Assembly (NCBI RefSeq): GCF_035582795.1
Contig: NC_134390.1
Coordinates: 2,123,560 to 2,187,559 of the forward strand
Reading direction: 5' to 3'
DNA length: 64,000 nt
DNA from: Mycteria americana
Taxonomy: Eukaryota > Chordata > Aves > Ciconiiformes > Ciconiidae
Positions 47,347 through 57,119 of this stretch are shown here, in pieces. The notes beneath the pieces were generated by a model, which worked only from the letters and a program-made list of their open reading frames with translations, was not told the DNA's origin and ran no database searches. Numbering within the stretch: the stretch's first letter is position 1; each line of letters starts with the position of its first letter. The translations under genes were made by a program, and so were the position numbers.

Positions 47347-47989
47347 TCAGCCCCACGCAGGGGCCGGCCAGGCTGGCGGCCGCAGGCCTGGTTTTGGGGG
47401 ACCCTCCGCAGGGCTCACCCCGAGTGAGCCGGGGGGGGGGGGGGGGGGCTCTGCCGGGGCGCGGGGTCCCTTCCCAGCCCCAGCACGGGGACAGAGCCAC
47501 CGTCCCCAGGGGACTCTGGTCCCCCGGCTGCCATCGAGGTGCCCCTGCGGCCGGCGCTGCCGGGGGGCTCCGGATGCGGCCCCGGCGGCTCCCAGCGCCG
47601 CGGCGGAGCCGGTGCCGGGGCAGCTGATTTACGGCCGCTCTTTTCAAACCCGGCCCGAATCGGCTCCGTTGTGCAAAGGCAGCCGTGCCCCCCGCGCTGC
47701 CGGGAGAGGAGCCGCGTCCCCCGCCGCCGCCGGCCCCTCGCCTCCGCCTGCCCGGCGGTTACCAAAAGATCACGGAAAGAGGAGAAAGCGGGCGGGGGCC
47801 GCCGGCTGCCCGCAGCGGGGGGATCCCGGCCCCTGTGGGGGGGAGCGTGGGGCGAGGGGGTCCTCCTGCCCGGAGCCGCTGGGGTGAGGGGGGCTTTACA
47901 CACGCGTGTCTGTGTGCAGGGGCCCACGCGTGTCCGTGCGGCGTCAGCGGCTTGCCTTCCACCTCCGTGCGTGTGCAGGGATGCAAGCG

Positions 47990-48775
47990 GGGGGGGTGCG
48001 CGCGTGTGCACGCTGTGGGCATGCTGTGTGCGCGCGTGTGCACGCTCGGTGCGCGTGCGTGCATGCGTGTGCGTGCTGCGCGCACGCCGTGTGCGTGTGT
48101 GTGCACGCGCGTGCATGCTCAGTGCACGCGCGTGCACGCTCGGTGCGTGTGTGTGCACGTGTGTGCATGCTGTGTGTGCGTGCGTGCATGCTCAGTGCAT
48201 GTGCGTGCATGTGTGTGCATGCTGTATGCATGCTGTGTGCATGTGTGTGCATGCTCAGTGCACGTGCATGCACGCTCGGTGCGTGTGTGTGCACGTGTGT
48301 GCATGCTGTGTGTGCATGCGTGCATGCTCAGTGCGTGTGCGTGCATGTGTGTGCATGCTCAGTGCACGTGCATGCACGCTCGGTGCGTGTGTGCGCATGT
48401 GTGTGCGTGCTGTGTGTGCGTGCATGCATGCTCGGTGCATGTGTGTGCATGCTGTGTGCGTGTGTGTGCACGCTCAGTGCGTGTGTGTGCACGTGTGGGC
48501 ATGCTGTGTGCGCGTGTGTGTGCATGTGTGTGCATGCTGTGTGTGCGTGCATGCACGCTCGGTGCATGTGTGTGCATGCTGTGTGCGTGTGTGTGCACAC
48601 TCAGTGCGTGTGTGTGCACGTGTGGGCACGCTCGGTGCGCGTGTGTGCACGTGTGTGCACGCTGTGTGCACGCCGTGTGCGTGTGTGTGCATGTGTGTGC
48701 ATGCTCTGTGCACGTGTGTGCGTGCTCACTGCATGCGTGTGCATGCGTGTGCATGCGTGTGCGTATGTCTGCCGG
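47990..48775. repeat. Large TG/CA-rich minisatellite
   Basis: Nearly 800 bases of alternating pyrimidine-purine sequence (gtgtgtgcatgc, gtgcgtgtgtgc) broken at intervals by gctc(a/g)gtgc. Blocks of about 40-120 bases recur, for example gcatgctcagtgcacgtgca near 48185 and 48350. Alternating purine-pyrimidine DNA readily adopts the Z form. Open frames rich in Cys/Val/His or Thr/His/Ala across it are artefacts. Confidence 0.92.
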
Positions 48776-48814
48776 GGCGCGGGGGGGCGGACGGGGGAGA
48801 TGCTCCCACCGTAG

Positions 48815-49200
48815 CGACCGCGTGTGTAATTTATCCGTGTAGTTTTGAAATTTGCAGGCCCGGCCAGCTCCCTCCAAAGGGCGGCGATCAATCAGCCGGG
48901 ATATTGGATGGATTTATGGGCCCTTTATGCAGGAGGATCAATGCAATCCTGAAAAACCCGGCAATGTTTGTGCAACAAATTACGGCGGTGGGAGCAGCTC
49001 CCCCGCTCACCCCAGCGGGGACGGGGACGGGGACGGGGACGAGGTCCGGGCGCCAGCGATGCCACCCGTGCTGCTCCTCGGGGACGGGGACGCCGGAGCG
49101 CCGCTGCCGCCACCGCCACCCCCTCCGTCGCCTGATCCTAATGAGCGGCAACAGCGAATTAATTAGCCAGGCTGCGAGGGGAAGCCCGGGTGCTAATTAG
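48815..49200. promoter_or_regulatory. AT-richer island with TAATTA sites
   Basis: Within very GC-rich sequence this stretch has normal composition, including gatattggatggatttatgg and caatgtttgtgcaacaaatt. Near its right end GAATTAATTAGCC (49155-49167) and GCTAATTAGC (49192-49201) are palindromic homeodomain-type sites. No frame looks coding. It resembles a conserved non-coding element; conservation cannot be tested here. Confidence 0.35.
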
Positions 49201-50094
49201 CAGGCACCGAAGGGCTGGTGGGGAGCGGGTGCCCGGGCCTTGGCCGTGGGGACGCGAGGGGACGCCGGGGGTCCTGGCCGCCCCCCAGCCCTGCCGGCAG
49301 CGGGGCCGGGGGGGGGAGCCGAGGCTGGGGGTAGAAATAGCAGCGGCGGCGAGAAAGGTCAGCACCGGCGAGAGCGGCCGTGGGGAGATGGGAGGGATGG
49401 GGGGGTCAGGGCCGGATTCTGCCCCCGGCACCCGGGCTGGGCCTGGCTCCCGTGCCCAGCTGCCGCGGGGGGTGGCTGGGCTTGGGGGGGGCTCGGCTCC
49501 GTCCGTGGGGGCTGCAGGCCCAAGGCCAGGGCTGAGCCCCCCCACCAGCACTGGGCGGGTGCCAGCAGCCGTGGCGGGGATGTCCCCAGTCCCTCGTGGC
49601 TCCCGGTGCCGAGCCGTGCCTCGGTTTCCCCATCCAGGCTGCTCTCGCTGCCCCCAGGCGGGACCTGGGACGATGCCGTGGGCCACCCCGGTGGGGACGG
49701 ATATGTCCCCGACCGCAGAGCCGGCAGCTCCAAGGCCAGAGCCGAGAGCTGAGCCTGGCGTGAGACACAGGGGCTGGAGGCAGCCGGCAGAGCCGCGGTG
49801 CCGGGGCGCAGAGCATGAATAAATGCATAACGCCGCGGCCCCGCGGCCCCACCGTCCCCCCGTGGCAGCCAGCGGGGCCGGCAGCACCAGCACGGGGAGG
49901 GGGGCTTCGGTGCAGTCGTCCGGCGACTCCACGTTCGCCATCTGCCTCCGCAGCCCCCGAGGACCTGCCAGCTCACGCAGCGGCGTGCAGCCCCGCAGGG
50001 TCGCATCCAGCGCCGGCACGGCCCCAGCGCTCAGTCCCCGAGCCCCAGCGCTGCCCGGTGCGTGCCCAGCGCCCGGTGCACGGTGCTGGTGCGT

Positions 50095-50625
50095 GGTCCC
50101 TAGCACTTGGTGCGTGGCACCCAGCGCCTGGTGCACGGTGCCCAGTGCCGGTGCATGGTCCCTGATGTCCGCTGCATGGCACCCAGTGCCGGTGCATGGT
50201 CCCTGACGCTCGCTGCGTGGCACCCAGTGCCGGTGCATGGTCCCTGATGCTCGCTGCATGGCACCCAGTGCCGGTGCATGGTCCCTGATGCTCGCTGCAT
50301 GGCACCCAGTGCCGGTGCATGGTCCCTGATGCTCGCTGCATGGCACCCAGTGCCGGTGCATGGTCCCTGATGTTCGCTGCATGGCACCCAGTGCTGGTGC
50401 ATGGTCCCTGATGTTCCCTGCATGGCACCCAGTACCAGTGCATGGTCCCTGACGCTCGCTGCGTGGCACCCAGTGCCGGTGCATGGTCCCTGATGTTCGC
50501 TGCATGGCACCCAGTGCTGGTGCATGGTCCCTGATGTTCGCTGCATGGCACCCAGTGCCGGTGCATGGTCCCTGACGCTCGCTGCGTGGCACCCAGTGCC
50601 GGTGCATGGTCCCCGGTGCCCAGGG
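50095..50625. repeat. 41-bp minisatellite
   Basis: About 12-13 copies of an exactly 41-base unit built around cacccagtgccggtgcatgg and tccctgatgctcgctgcatg, with variants gacgctcgctgcgtg and gatgttcgctgcatg. The unit lacks stop codons in all three minus-strand frames. The minus strand therefore reads as one long protein with a 41-residue period, which is not a gene. Confidence 0.95.
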
Positions 50626-50659
50626 GACGTCACCCTTCCTCTCCCCATGGCTTTGCCAA

Positions 50660-50880
50660 ACGCTTCCCTCCCCATGGCGGTGGCGTGCCGGGATGGCAAA
50701 CAGATTGGCGTGTCAGCGCGGGCACGCAGGCCGGGAGGGAGCCTTGTGCAAATGAATATAGATGGGCTGGAGGCGGCCGGGCGCTGCGCGCTCCATCCAG
50801 GGCATGTTTGCAATAAAGCCCCGCCGCCGGGCCGGCCGAGATTGGATGAAAATTGTCCTTGAACGGCGACAATAAACCAG
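50660..50880. promoter_or_regulatory. AT-richer island with POU/SOX-like sites
   Basis: Includes TGCAAATGAATATAGAT (octamer-like, near 50747), GTTTGCAATAAAG (near 50807) and GACAATAAACC (SOX/FOX-like, near 50867), plus GATTGG motifs. No coding frame. Possible enhancer in the C1QL4-DNAJC22 gap. Confidence 0.3.
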
Positions 50881-51839
50881 CGGCGGGGGGGGGCTGCGAG
50901 GCCGGGCTGGGGGTGACGCTCCCGGGGCCATCCCGGTGCTGCTGCGGTGCGATGCCCGTCGGGACCCCGGCGCGGGATGTGCCAGCGCCGCGGGGCTGCT
51001 GCCGGGAGCGTCACCCCTGGGTAGAGCTCACGGCACCGCGGGGCCCCGGGGCCGTTCGGGTGCCCCCCGATAGCAGAGCGTCGCCTGCACCGGGGGGGGG
51101 CCCCCCACGTGTGTGTGTCCCCCCGCGCCGTGGGCTCCAGCCCCAGCGGGGTCACCCCCTGCACCCGGTCCCCGATGTGCCCCCAGCCCCTGATGTGCCC
51201 CCAGCCCTCACCCCACAGACCCCCTCTGCCGTGGCACCTCCTGGGCACCCCCAGCCCTCCCCTCCTGCCCCCCCAGCTCGTTAGCAGCTGCTGCTAATTG
51301 GTGAGGAGGCAGCTGGGAGGCGGCTGGCAGGGCCTGGGGGTCGGGGGCCTGGAGCCGGCCGCCCCTCGGCAGCGGGGGACTCGGGACACGGCGAGTGGGG
51401 GGCGAGGGGACAGGGACAGGGGCAGGGTGGGGCGTCCCCCCCAGGGGCAGCCACATCGCACCAGGGCCGAGCGGTGCTGGGGGTCTCGTCTGCACCCTGA
51501 GTCCCCCCCGGGACGATGTGACCCCCCCCCCACATGCGGCCAGATCCTGCACCGGGGCTGAGCCCACCCACGGCCACCCCTGTCCTGCTGCAGCTGCCCC
51601 ACGGGGGGGGGGCAAGGCTGCACCCGGGCCTGGGTGCATCACTGTGATGAGCTGCGGGGTCTCAGCCGTGGGGGGGACCGCGGCGGTGGCAGCCCATCAC
51701 CCGGCTCCGGGGGGGCATCCCCCGGAAAGGGGCGGCCGGGGGATCCCGGGGGGGATTTACATCCCCCTCCCGGCTGTGCCCCCCCGTGCTGGCGGGGGCC
51801 CGGCGGCGGGGCTGTCCGTCACGGCGTGCCGGCGCCTGC

Positions 51840-51960
51840 CGAGATGGATGGCTGCGGGCCGGCCCGGATTAATTCTCTGGACAAGTGGCATTTATTACGG
51901 ATGCAGAGGATGTCGGGCAGAGAAATCCATCCCGGCTGGGCGGCAATTAGGCGGGTGGCC
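51840..51960. promoter_or_regulatory. AT-richer island
   Basis: Contains GGATTAATTC at 51866-51875, CATTTATTACGG at 51889-51900 and GGCAATTAGGC near 51942. A related small patch, GCTGCTAATTGG, lies at 51290-51301. Composition stands out from the flanks. Confidence 0.3.
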
Positions 51961-52129
51961 GGGGCACGGGGGTCCCGCTCGCCCCCCGCCGCCTGCCTGG
52001 GCCCCCCCCACGCCAGCACCCCGGGTCCCCCCGCCCCGTGGGTCCCCCCCCGGCCCCGCCGCGGGGTGCCAGGGGCTGGGGCTCCCTCCCCGCGGTGCTG
52101 CCCCCCGCGCCGGCGGGGCCGGGGGCTCA

Positions 52130-52400
52130 TTGCAGATTCGCCTCATGCCCACCTGAGCCGGGCGCTGACAAATAGACATTTAAATCAGACAATTAGCTGG
52201 CCTCCACCGCTGACATTTTTAATGTATTAATGTGCATCAACAGCTAATACATATAAAATTCCCCTAATAACAGCACTTGGGTACCGGGGCCGCGCCGCAG
52301 CCGGCGCTGGCAGTGATGTACGAGTCCGGAGGGACTCCGGCCCCGGCGTTTGCATTAATTACCAGCAAACTGACAAGGCAGCGTGACACGCGGGAAGGCG
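52130..52400. promoter_or_regulatory. Strongest AT-rich island of the intergenic region
   Basis: About 270 bases with AGACATTTAAATCAGACAAT, TTTTTAATGTATTAATGTGC, GCTAATACATATAAAATTCC and GCATTAATTACC. Many TAAT and ATTTAAAT cores lie close together. Such a low-GC block in a region otherwise mostly G and C suggests sequence held by selection; an enhancer or other regulatory element is the simplest reading. Confidence 0.4.
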
Positions 52401-52639
52401 CCGGATGCCTTCAACCGGCCCCACGGCCGCTTCTTCCAAGCCCCGGTGCGCGTGAGCGTGAGCGCGTGCACGGTGCCGCCGGGCGCGCAGAGGGGTGCAC
52501 GGTGCAGCCGCGTGTGCGGGGGCCGGCGGCACCGTGCGTGTGCGTGCACGCGCGTGTGCCCCGTGTCCCTGCGTGTGGGGACGTGCTGCCTGCGGTGCGG
52601 CGGGTGGGCGTTGGGGTGGGGGGAGCTTCGTGTCCCTGC

Positions 52640-52830
52640 TGGGAGGGGGTGCGTCAGGGCACGCGTGTGCATCGGGACATGTGTGTGCATCGGGACACAC
52701 GCGTGCATCGGGGCGTGCGTGTGCGTGGGGAGAGGCGTGTGCGTGGGGAGAGGCGTGTGCATCGGGACATGCGTGTGCATCAGGGCACACATGTGCATGG
52801 GGACACACGTGTCCCCAGCGCTGTGCATGG
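52640..52830. repeat. 18-bp TG-rich tandem repeat
   Basis: About ten copies of an 18-base unit such as gtgtgcatcgggacatgc and gcgtgtgcgtggggagag. It lies just right of the AT-rich island. The unit length is a multiple of 3, so false Cys/His-rich frames arise. Confidence 0.8.
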
Positions 52831-52979
52831 CCACACACAGGGACCCAAGGGGACAGCTCGTGGCCGGGGACCCTCCGACCCCGCTGCCTGCAGGGAGGGG
52901 CAGGCAGAATGCGGCCCCGGCCGCGGTCCCCGCGTGTCCCCAGCCGCGGTCCCCGCGTGTCCCCGGCCGCGGTCCCCGC

Positions 52980-53320
52980 GCAGCCGGGCGGTGACAGATG
53001 CTTCAATTCGCAGGAAGACTCCAAAAATCGATGCCGTAAATGCTGGTGGCCGGGGCTGATCAATGGCACCAATTACGCCCACAAACGGGCGCTCGTGGAG
53101 GGGCTGGGGGAGCCCCCCTACCCCCCCCGGGCTGGGGAACCCCAAGACGCCCCAGGGCCTTGTCTGCAGCCCCCCAGCTCTGCGTGTCGGGGGGCACCCA
53201 GGGAAACTGAGGCCGCCGTGGGGGGCTCCAGCCCTCCCCGCCCCATCGACCGCCGGCCCCGCTCACCGAAGGCAAATTTGACATTTTTAAATCCAGATAC
53301 TTAAGGGAATCGATCGGGAC
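52980..53320. promoter_or_regulatory. Two further AT-richer patches
   Basis: At 52990-53090: CTTCAATTCGCAGG, CCAAAAATCGATGCCG and GATCAATGGCACCAATTACG. At 53265-53315: AAATTTGACATTTTTAAATC and TACTTAAGGGAATCGATCGG. They contain ATCGAT and TAATT-type cores. No coding frame. Confidence 0.3.
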
Positions 53321-53854
53321 GCGAGACCCCCGCCCCCCCGCATCGATCCTGTGCCGAAAGCGGGGCGGGGGGGGGCATGGCCCCCAGGGGTGAGGGGGTC
53401 CGGCGCCCACCCAGAGCGGGGTGCCCCACCCTGTTCAGGGTGGTGGGGCTGGACCCCCCCCCCTCCGGCATGGGGTTCGGGGGCAGCGGAGCGTGGGCCG
53501 GGGTCCCCCGGGACCCGCTGTCAGGGAGGCAGCCAGGCGCGGGGTGGGCAGCGCGGGGGGGCCGCTGTCAGCCCGTCCTGACGGGCAGCCGAGCTGGGGG
53601 GGCCGCCAGCATCCCCCACCCCCCGCTGGCATCCCGGGGGGGCTCCCCAGGGACCCGGGCATCCCGGCCTCTCCGCTCCCCCCCCCCCCCCAGAACTGGG
53701 GTCTTGCTCCGTTGCACCCCCAAAGCCCCGGGGAAGCAGCGAGGGGGGGGCGATGCACCCCCAAAGCCCATCCTGGGGGGTGCTGAGCTGGGGGGGGGGA
53801 TTTGCAGCCCCCCGGGCCTCGCCGAGGGGGCCTCGCCCCTGGCGCAGCGCGGCT

Positions 53855-53945
53855 GCGGGGCCGTTAATAATGGATGAGACCAAATTGGCGGCCGGCAGCC
53901 GGTTAATCCCTGCAAACACGGCGGCAGCGGCGCGGGCTGAGCAAA
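53855..53945. promoter_or_regulatory. Small AT-richer patch before DNAJC22
   Basis: CGTTAATAATGGATGAGACC, AAATTGGCGG and GGTTAATCCCTGC in a GC-rich setting, about 0.8 kb upstream of the DNAJC22 ATG. Confidence 0.25.
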
Positions 53946-54309
53946 CAGGGGCTGCGGCGAGTCCCGGGGGGGGCCAGGCTGGGGGGGGGGGGGCCGCAGC
54001 GGGGGGGGGTGTCACATCTGCCATGCAGCGGGTACCCCAATACTAAGCACCGTGGTGTGCCGGGGATGGCTGCACCCTGGGAGGGGGATAAAGGGGCTGG
54101 GGGTGTTGGCGTGGGGCACCCGGTCCCCCCCCCACCCAGGTCTCCGCAGCGGCGCGGTGATGCCGATGCCGTGCCCTTTGCCCGGTGTCGTGCCGGGACA
54201 AAGTCTGGCGGGGGGAGCGGTGCTGCCGGGAGCTCCGCGGGGAGAGGTGGGTCAGGGGGGGCCGGAGCCCTGCCGGCACGGGGTCTGGGGGGGCTGCAGG
54301 GGTGCACCG

Positions 54310-54590
54310 GCCCTGGTTGGGCTCATGGGACCCTGGGTGGGCTCACAGGGTGCTGGGTGGGCTCAGGGGACCCTGGGTGGGCGTGCGCTGGTGCTGGGTG
54401 GGCACGTGGGACCCTGGGTGGGCCCAGGGGGTCCTGGGTGGGGACGCAGGGTGCTGGGTGGGCATGCACTAGCCGTGGGTGGGCACGTGGGAGCCATGCT
54501 GGCATGCACCGGTCCTGAGTGGGCATGCAGGACCCTGGGTGGGCACGCACTGGCCCTGGGTGGGCATGCAGGTCACTGGGGGGGTCTGGC
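54310..54590. repeat. 20-21-bp minisatellite upstream of DNAJC22
   Basis: Twelve or so copies of gggtgggcacgtgggaccct with variant middles (gctcacagggtgct, catgcactagccgt). It ends about 140 bases before the DNAJC22 start codon and just before an AG acceptor-like site near 54640, so it would lie in a 5' intron or the promoter. Confidence 0.9.
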
Positions 54591-54731
54591 ACAGGGGGGA
54601 CACCGTGACCTCGGTCCCTGACCGCACTGTCCAGCCCGCAGGGTGCCGGATGCCGGGGCCGTGCCGGTGCCCACCGGGGCGGTGACCCCCAGGACAGCCC
54701 TGCCGAGCTGGTCAACGCAGCCGGGGGGAGG

Positions 54732-55934
54732 ATGGCCAAGCGGCTACTGGTGGCCTACGGGCTCTGGGCGCTGGGGGGGCCGCTGGGGCTGCACCACATC
54801 TACCTGGGCCGGGACAGCCACGCGCTGCTCTGGATGCTGACGCTGGGCGGCTTCGGCGGCGGCTGGCTCTGGGACTTCTGGCACCTCCCCGGCTGGGTGG
54901 CCGCTGCCAACGGGACCAGGGCGCCCGGGGACCGCGGCGGGACCACGCCAGCCCTCAGCCCCCTGCGCCTGGCGGGGCAGGTGACGGTGGGGATGTATTT
55001 TGGGCTGGTGGCGGCACTGGGGCTGCCCTGGGTGCCGCCGCTGCTGGCGCAGCCCCTGGCCGTGGGGCTGGGGGTGCAGCTGGTGTCCTCAGTGGGGGAC
55101 CAGACGGCGGAGGCACCCAGCATCCTGGCCGCAGCCTTCCTCGCCTCCCTCCTCTTCCAGGGCCGGGTGCTGGCCGTGCTGCCCACCAGCCTGGCCGCCA
55201 GCATCGCTGCCCAGCGGCACCGGCGCTACAAGCCCCGCGGGACGCCGCAGCTCCGGCTGGCCGCCCGGCTCTACCACCTCGGGCTGGCGTGCCTGGCCTT
55301 CGCCACCCCGCTCGCCTGCCGCGGGCTCTGCGGTGCTGCCGGGGTGCTGGGCACCCTCCTGGCACTGCCCCGCACCGCCGCCGAGCTCCTGCTCCTGCCC
55401 CTCCGCACCGGCCGGCTCCTGGCAGAGGTCCTGGGCTTCGCTGGCAGCTCGCCGGTCGGGGAGCGCGGCACCAGCTTCGAACCGAGAAGCTGGGCCGAGC
55501 GGCAGCAGCGGGCGTACAAGGTGCAGGATGCGGCGCCGGGTACCCGGGGCGGAGGGGGGGACGCTGCGGTGGGAGGGATGCTGCGGTGGGATGCCCTGCT
55601 GGGGGGATCCATGGGGTTTGGCTGGTCCCATGTCCTGGGGGGGGGGGGCAAACCCCCTTTTTGGGGTCCCCTCCAGCTGCTGAGGGCACACGCAGCCCCG
55701 TGGGGGCCCGGCAGGGTCCCCACCACCGGCTCATCGCATCCCTCTCGCCCCCAGGTCCTGGGCCTCCCCTCCGGCTCCTCCGCTGAGGACGTGCACCGGA
55801 GCTACCGGGAGCTGGTGAAGGTTTGGCACCCGGATCACAACCGTCACCGGGCCGAGGAGGCCGAGCGGCGCTTCATCGAGCTGCAGGAGGCCTACGAGGA
55901 GCTGGCGGGGCCCAGGAGAGCGGCGGCGGGGTGA
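54732..55934 (+). CDS. DNAJC22: DNAJC22, membrane J-domain co-chaperone
   Basis: Polytopic membrane protein with a C-terminal J domain; the fly homologue Wurst acts in clathrin-mediated endocytosis with Hsc70. Two coding exons, 54732-55520 and 55755-55934, give 322 residues (human 341). The N-terminus MAKRLLVAYGLWALGGPLGL followed by HHIYLGRD is a TM2-like hairpin. About six or seven hydrophobic segments follow, up to residue 230. The J domain starts at the exon join (YKVLGLPSGSSAEDV) and has the HPD motif in VKVWHPDHNRH at about residues 288-290. It ends RFIELQEAYEELAGP. The intron is 234 bases, a multiple of 3 with no stop, so the reading frame runs straight through it. The GT/AG ends and the family alignment (YK joined to VLGL) favour splicing. 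Start is the first ATG of this frame. No poly(A) signal seen. Confidence 0.96.
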   Translation: MAKRLLVAYGLWALGGPLGLHHIYLGRDSHALLWMLTLGGFGGGWLWDFWHLPGWVAAANGTRAPGDRGGTTPALSPLRLAGQVTVGMYFGLVAALGLPWVPPLLAQPLAVGLGVQLVSSVGDQTAEAPSILAAAFLASLLFQGRVLAVLPTSLAASIAAQRHRRYKPRGTPQLRLAARLYHLGLACLAFATPLACRGLCGAAGVLGTLLALPRTAAELLLLPLRTGRLLAEVLGFAGSSPVGERGTSFEPRSWAERQQRAYKVQDAAPGTRGGGGDAAVGGMLRWDALLGGSMGFGWSHVLGGGGKPPFWGPLQLLRAHAAPWGPGRVPTTGSSHPSRPQVLGLPSGSSAEDVHRSYRELVKVWHPDHNRHRAEEAERRFIELQEAYEELAGPRRAAAG

Positions 55935-56500
55935 CGCTGCCGGCAGCCCCCGCCGCGCTGGGGACCGGGAGCTGCGGGGGGATTTGTAAACGTGAGGTTT
56001 CCCTCTCGCTGCTGCTTCGTTCCTTCGCTCGGCGCGATGCGCGGCGAGGGCCGGGCAGGGACCACGCGGCAGAGCAAGGCGTGCACGGGGCCGCCGCTAA
56101 ACCGTTGCCCAGGGACGTCTGCAGAGCAATGGAGGGGGCTGGTGCGAACCGTGGCAGGGGGGCTTGTGCAAACCATTGCACGTGAGCTTGGGTAAACCAT
56201 TGCACGGCAATCCGTGCAGACCGTTGCACGAGGAGCCCGCCGGCCCTTGCACGGCCCCGGTGTCCCCCGGGGGAGAGGCGAGGCGGGGCAGGACCGGGGC
56301 CGGCGGGCGGTGAGGGCGGAGCGGGGCCGCGAACCCGCGGAGCCCCGAGCTCAGCCCCCGCCGCCCCTCATCTTCGGCCTTTCCCGGAGGCCACTCGGGT
56401 GTTTCCGCTGCAGGGCGGTGGCTCTCGGCAGTTTCCGTCCACGTTCGGCACCCGCCGCCCCGCCCCGCCCCGCCCCTCGTGGGGGCGGGGAGGCGGGGCC
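55935..56500. other. DNAJC22 3' flank with short repeats
   Basis: Holds the presumed DNAJC22 3' UTR. From about 56090 to 56240 there are four or five imperfect 24-30-base repeats, each with AAACC(A/G)TTGCAC or a variant. TTGCAC resembles half of a C/EBP site. The remainder is CpG-rich. Confidence 0.5.
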
Positions 56501-56994
56501 TCGGCATTGCCGGATCCGATTGGCTCTCGGCGGAGATTGGTCACGCCCTTCTGGCGCGCCGGAGACGGGAGGGGGCGGGGCCTTCGCCGTCGCGTCGGCT
56601 GCGCCGCTTCGCCATTGGCTGGCGGGAAGCCTCCCTCCTCGCGGCGAGCCGCGTCTCAGCGGGCCCAGGGGCACCGCTCTGCCCCCTCATTGGCCAGGAG
56701 CGCTCGACCCGGCCCCCGCTTCGTATCTGACTGGCTGGAGGCGAAGGAGGGCGGGCCGAGCCGGGCCTTCCCCGCCCTCCCATTGGTAGAGTCCTCCAGG
56801 AGGGCGGGAGCCGTGCGGCGGTCTCGCGCCGCCATTGGCTGTCGAGAGGTGGCCGCGTCCCGGTTGGCTGGCGCGGCCGGAGGGCTCCTGCCGGGCCGCG
56901 GCCCCCGCCCCCCTCCCCGGTGCATCGCGGCGGCCTGAGGTGAGGGGGGGGCGCGGCGGCGGGCAGGGGCGAGCGGGCCCCGCCGCCACGGCCG
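56501..56994 (+). promoter_or_regulatory. CCAAT-array promoter and first exon, probably SPATS2
   Basis: CpG island with six inverted CCAAT boxes, all in the same orientation: ATTGG at 56519-56523, 56536-56540, 56614-56618, 56689-56693, 56782-56786 and 56834-56838. Near-matches ACTGG and GTTGG lie at about 56730 and 56863. No TATA box. Two splice donors follow: GAG/GTGAGG at 56939/56940 and GCCG/GTGAGT at 56994/56995; the second is the better consensus. No coding ATG is evident, so the first exon is non-coding. SPATS2 is inferred from human gene order and strand; no SPATS2 coding exon is in the window. Confidence 0.5.
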
Positions 56995-57119
56995 GTGAGT
57001 GCGGGGCGCCCGGGGGCCGCGGGGCCGGGCCCGGCCGGGGGAGCGCGGGCAGGAGCGAGGGGAGGGGGCGGGGGGAAGGGTGGTCGGCGGGGGAGGGCGC
57101 AGCCGGGGGCCGGGCCCGG

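Noticed and set aside
47539-49200. 553-codon plus-strand frame rich in Cys, Val and His
   Set aside because: Produced by the TG-rich minisatellite; neighbouring frames are equally open.
49159-50607. 482-codon minus-strand frame with repeated HRHWVP/GPCTGTGCHA-like segments
   Set aside because: It is the 41-bp minisatellite read through all three frames; no start context, splice logic or domain.
50095-50625. CRISPR-like array
   Set aside because: Units are contiguous without unique spacers; vertebrate minisatellite.
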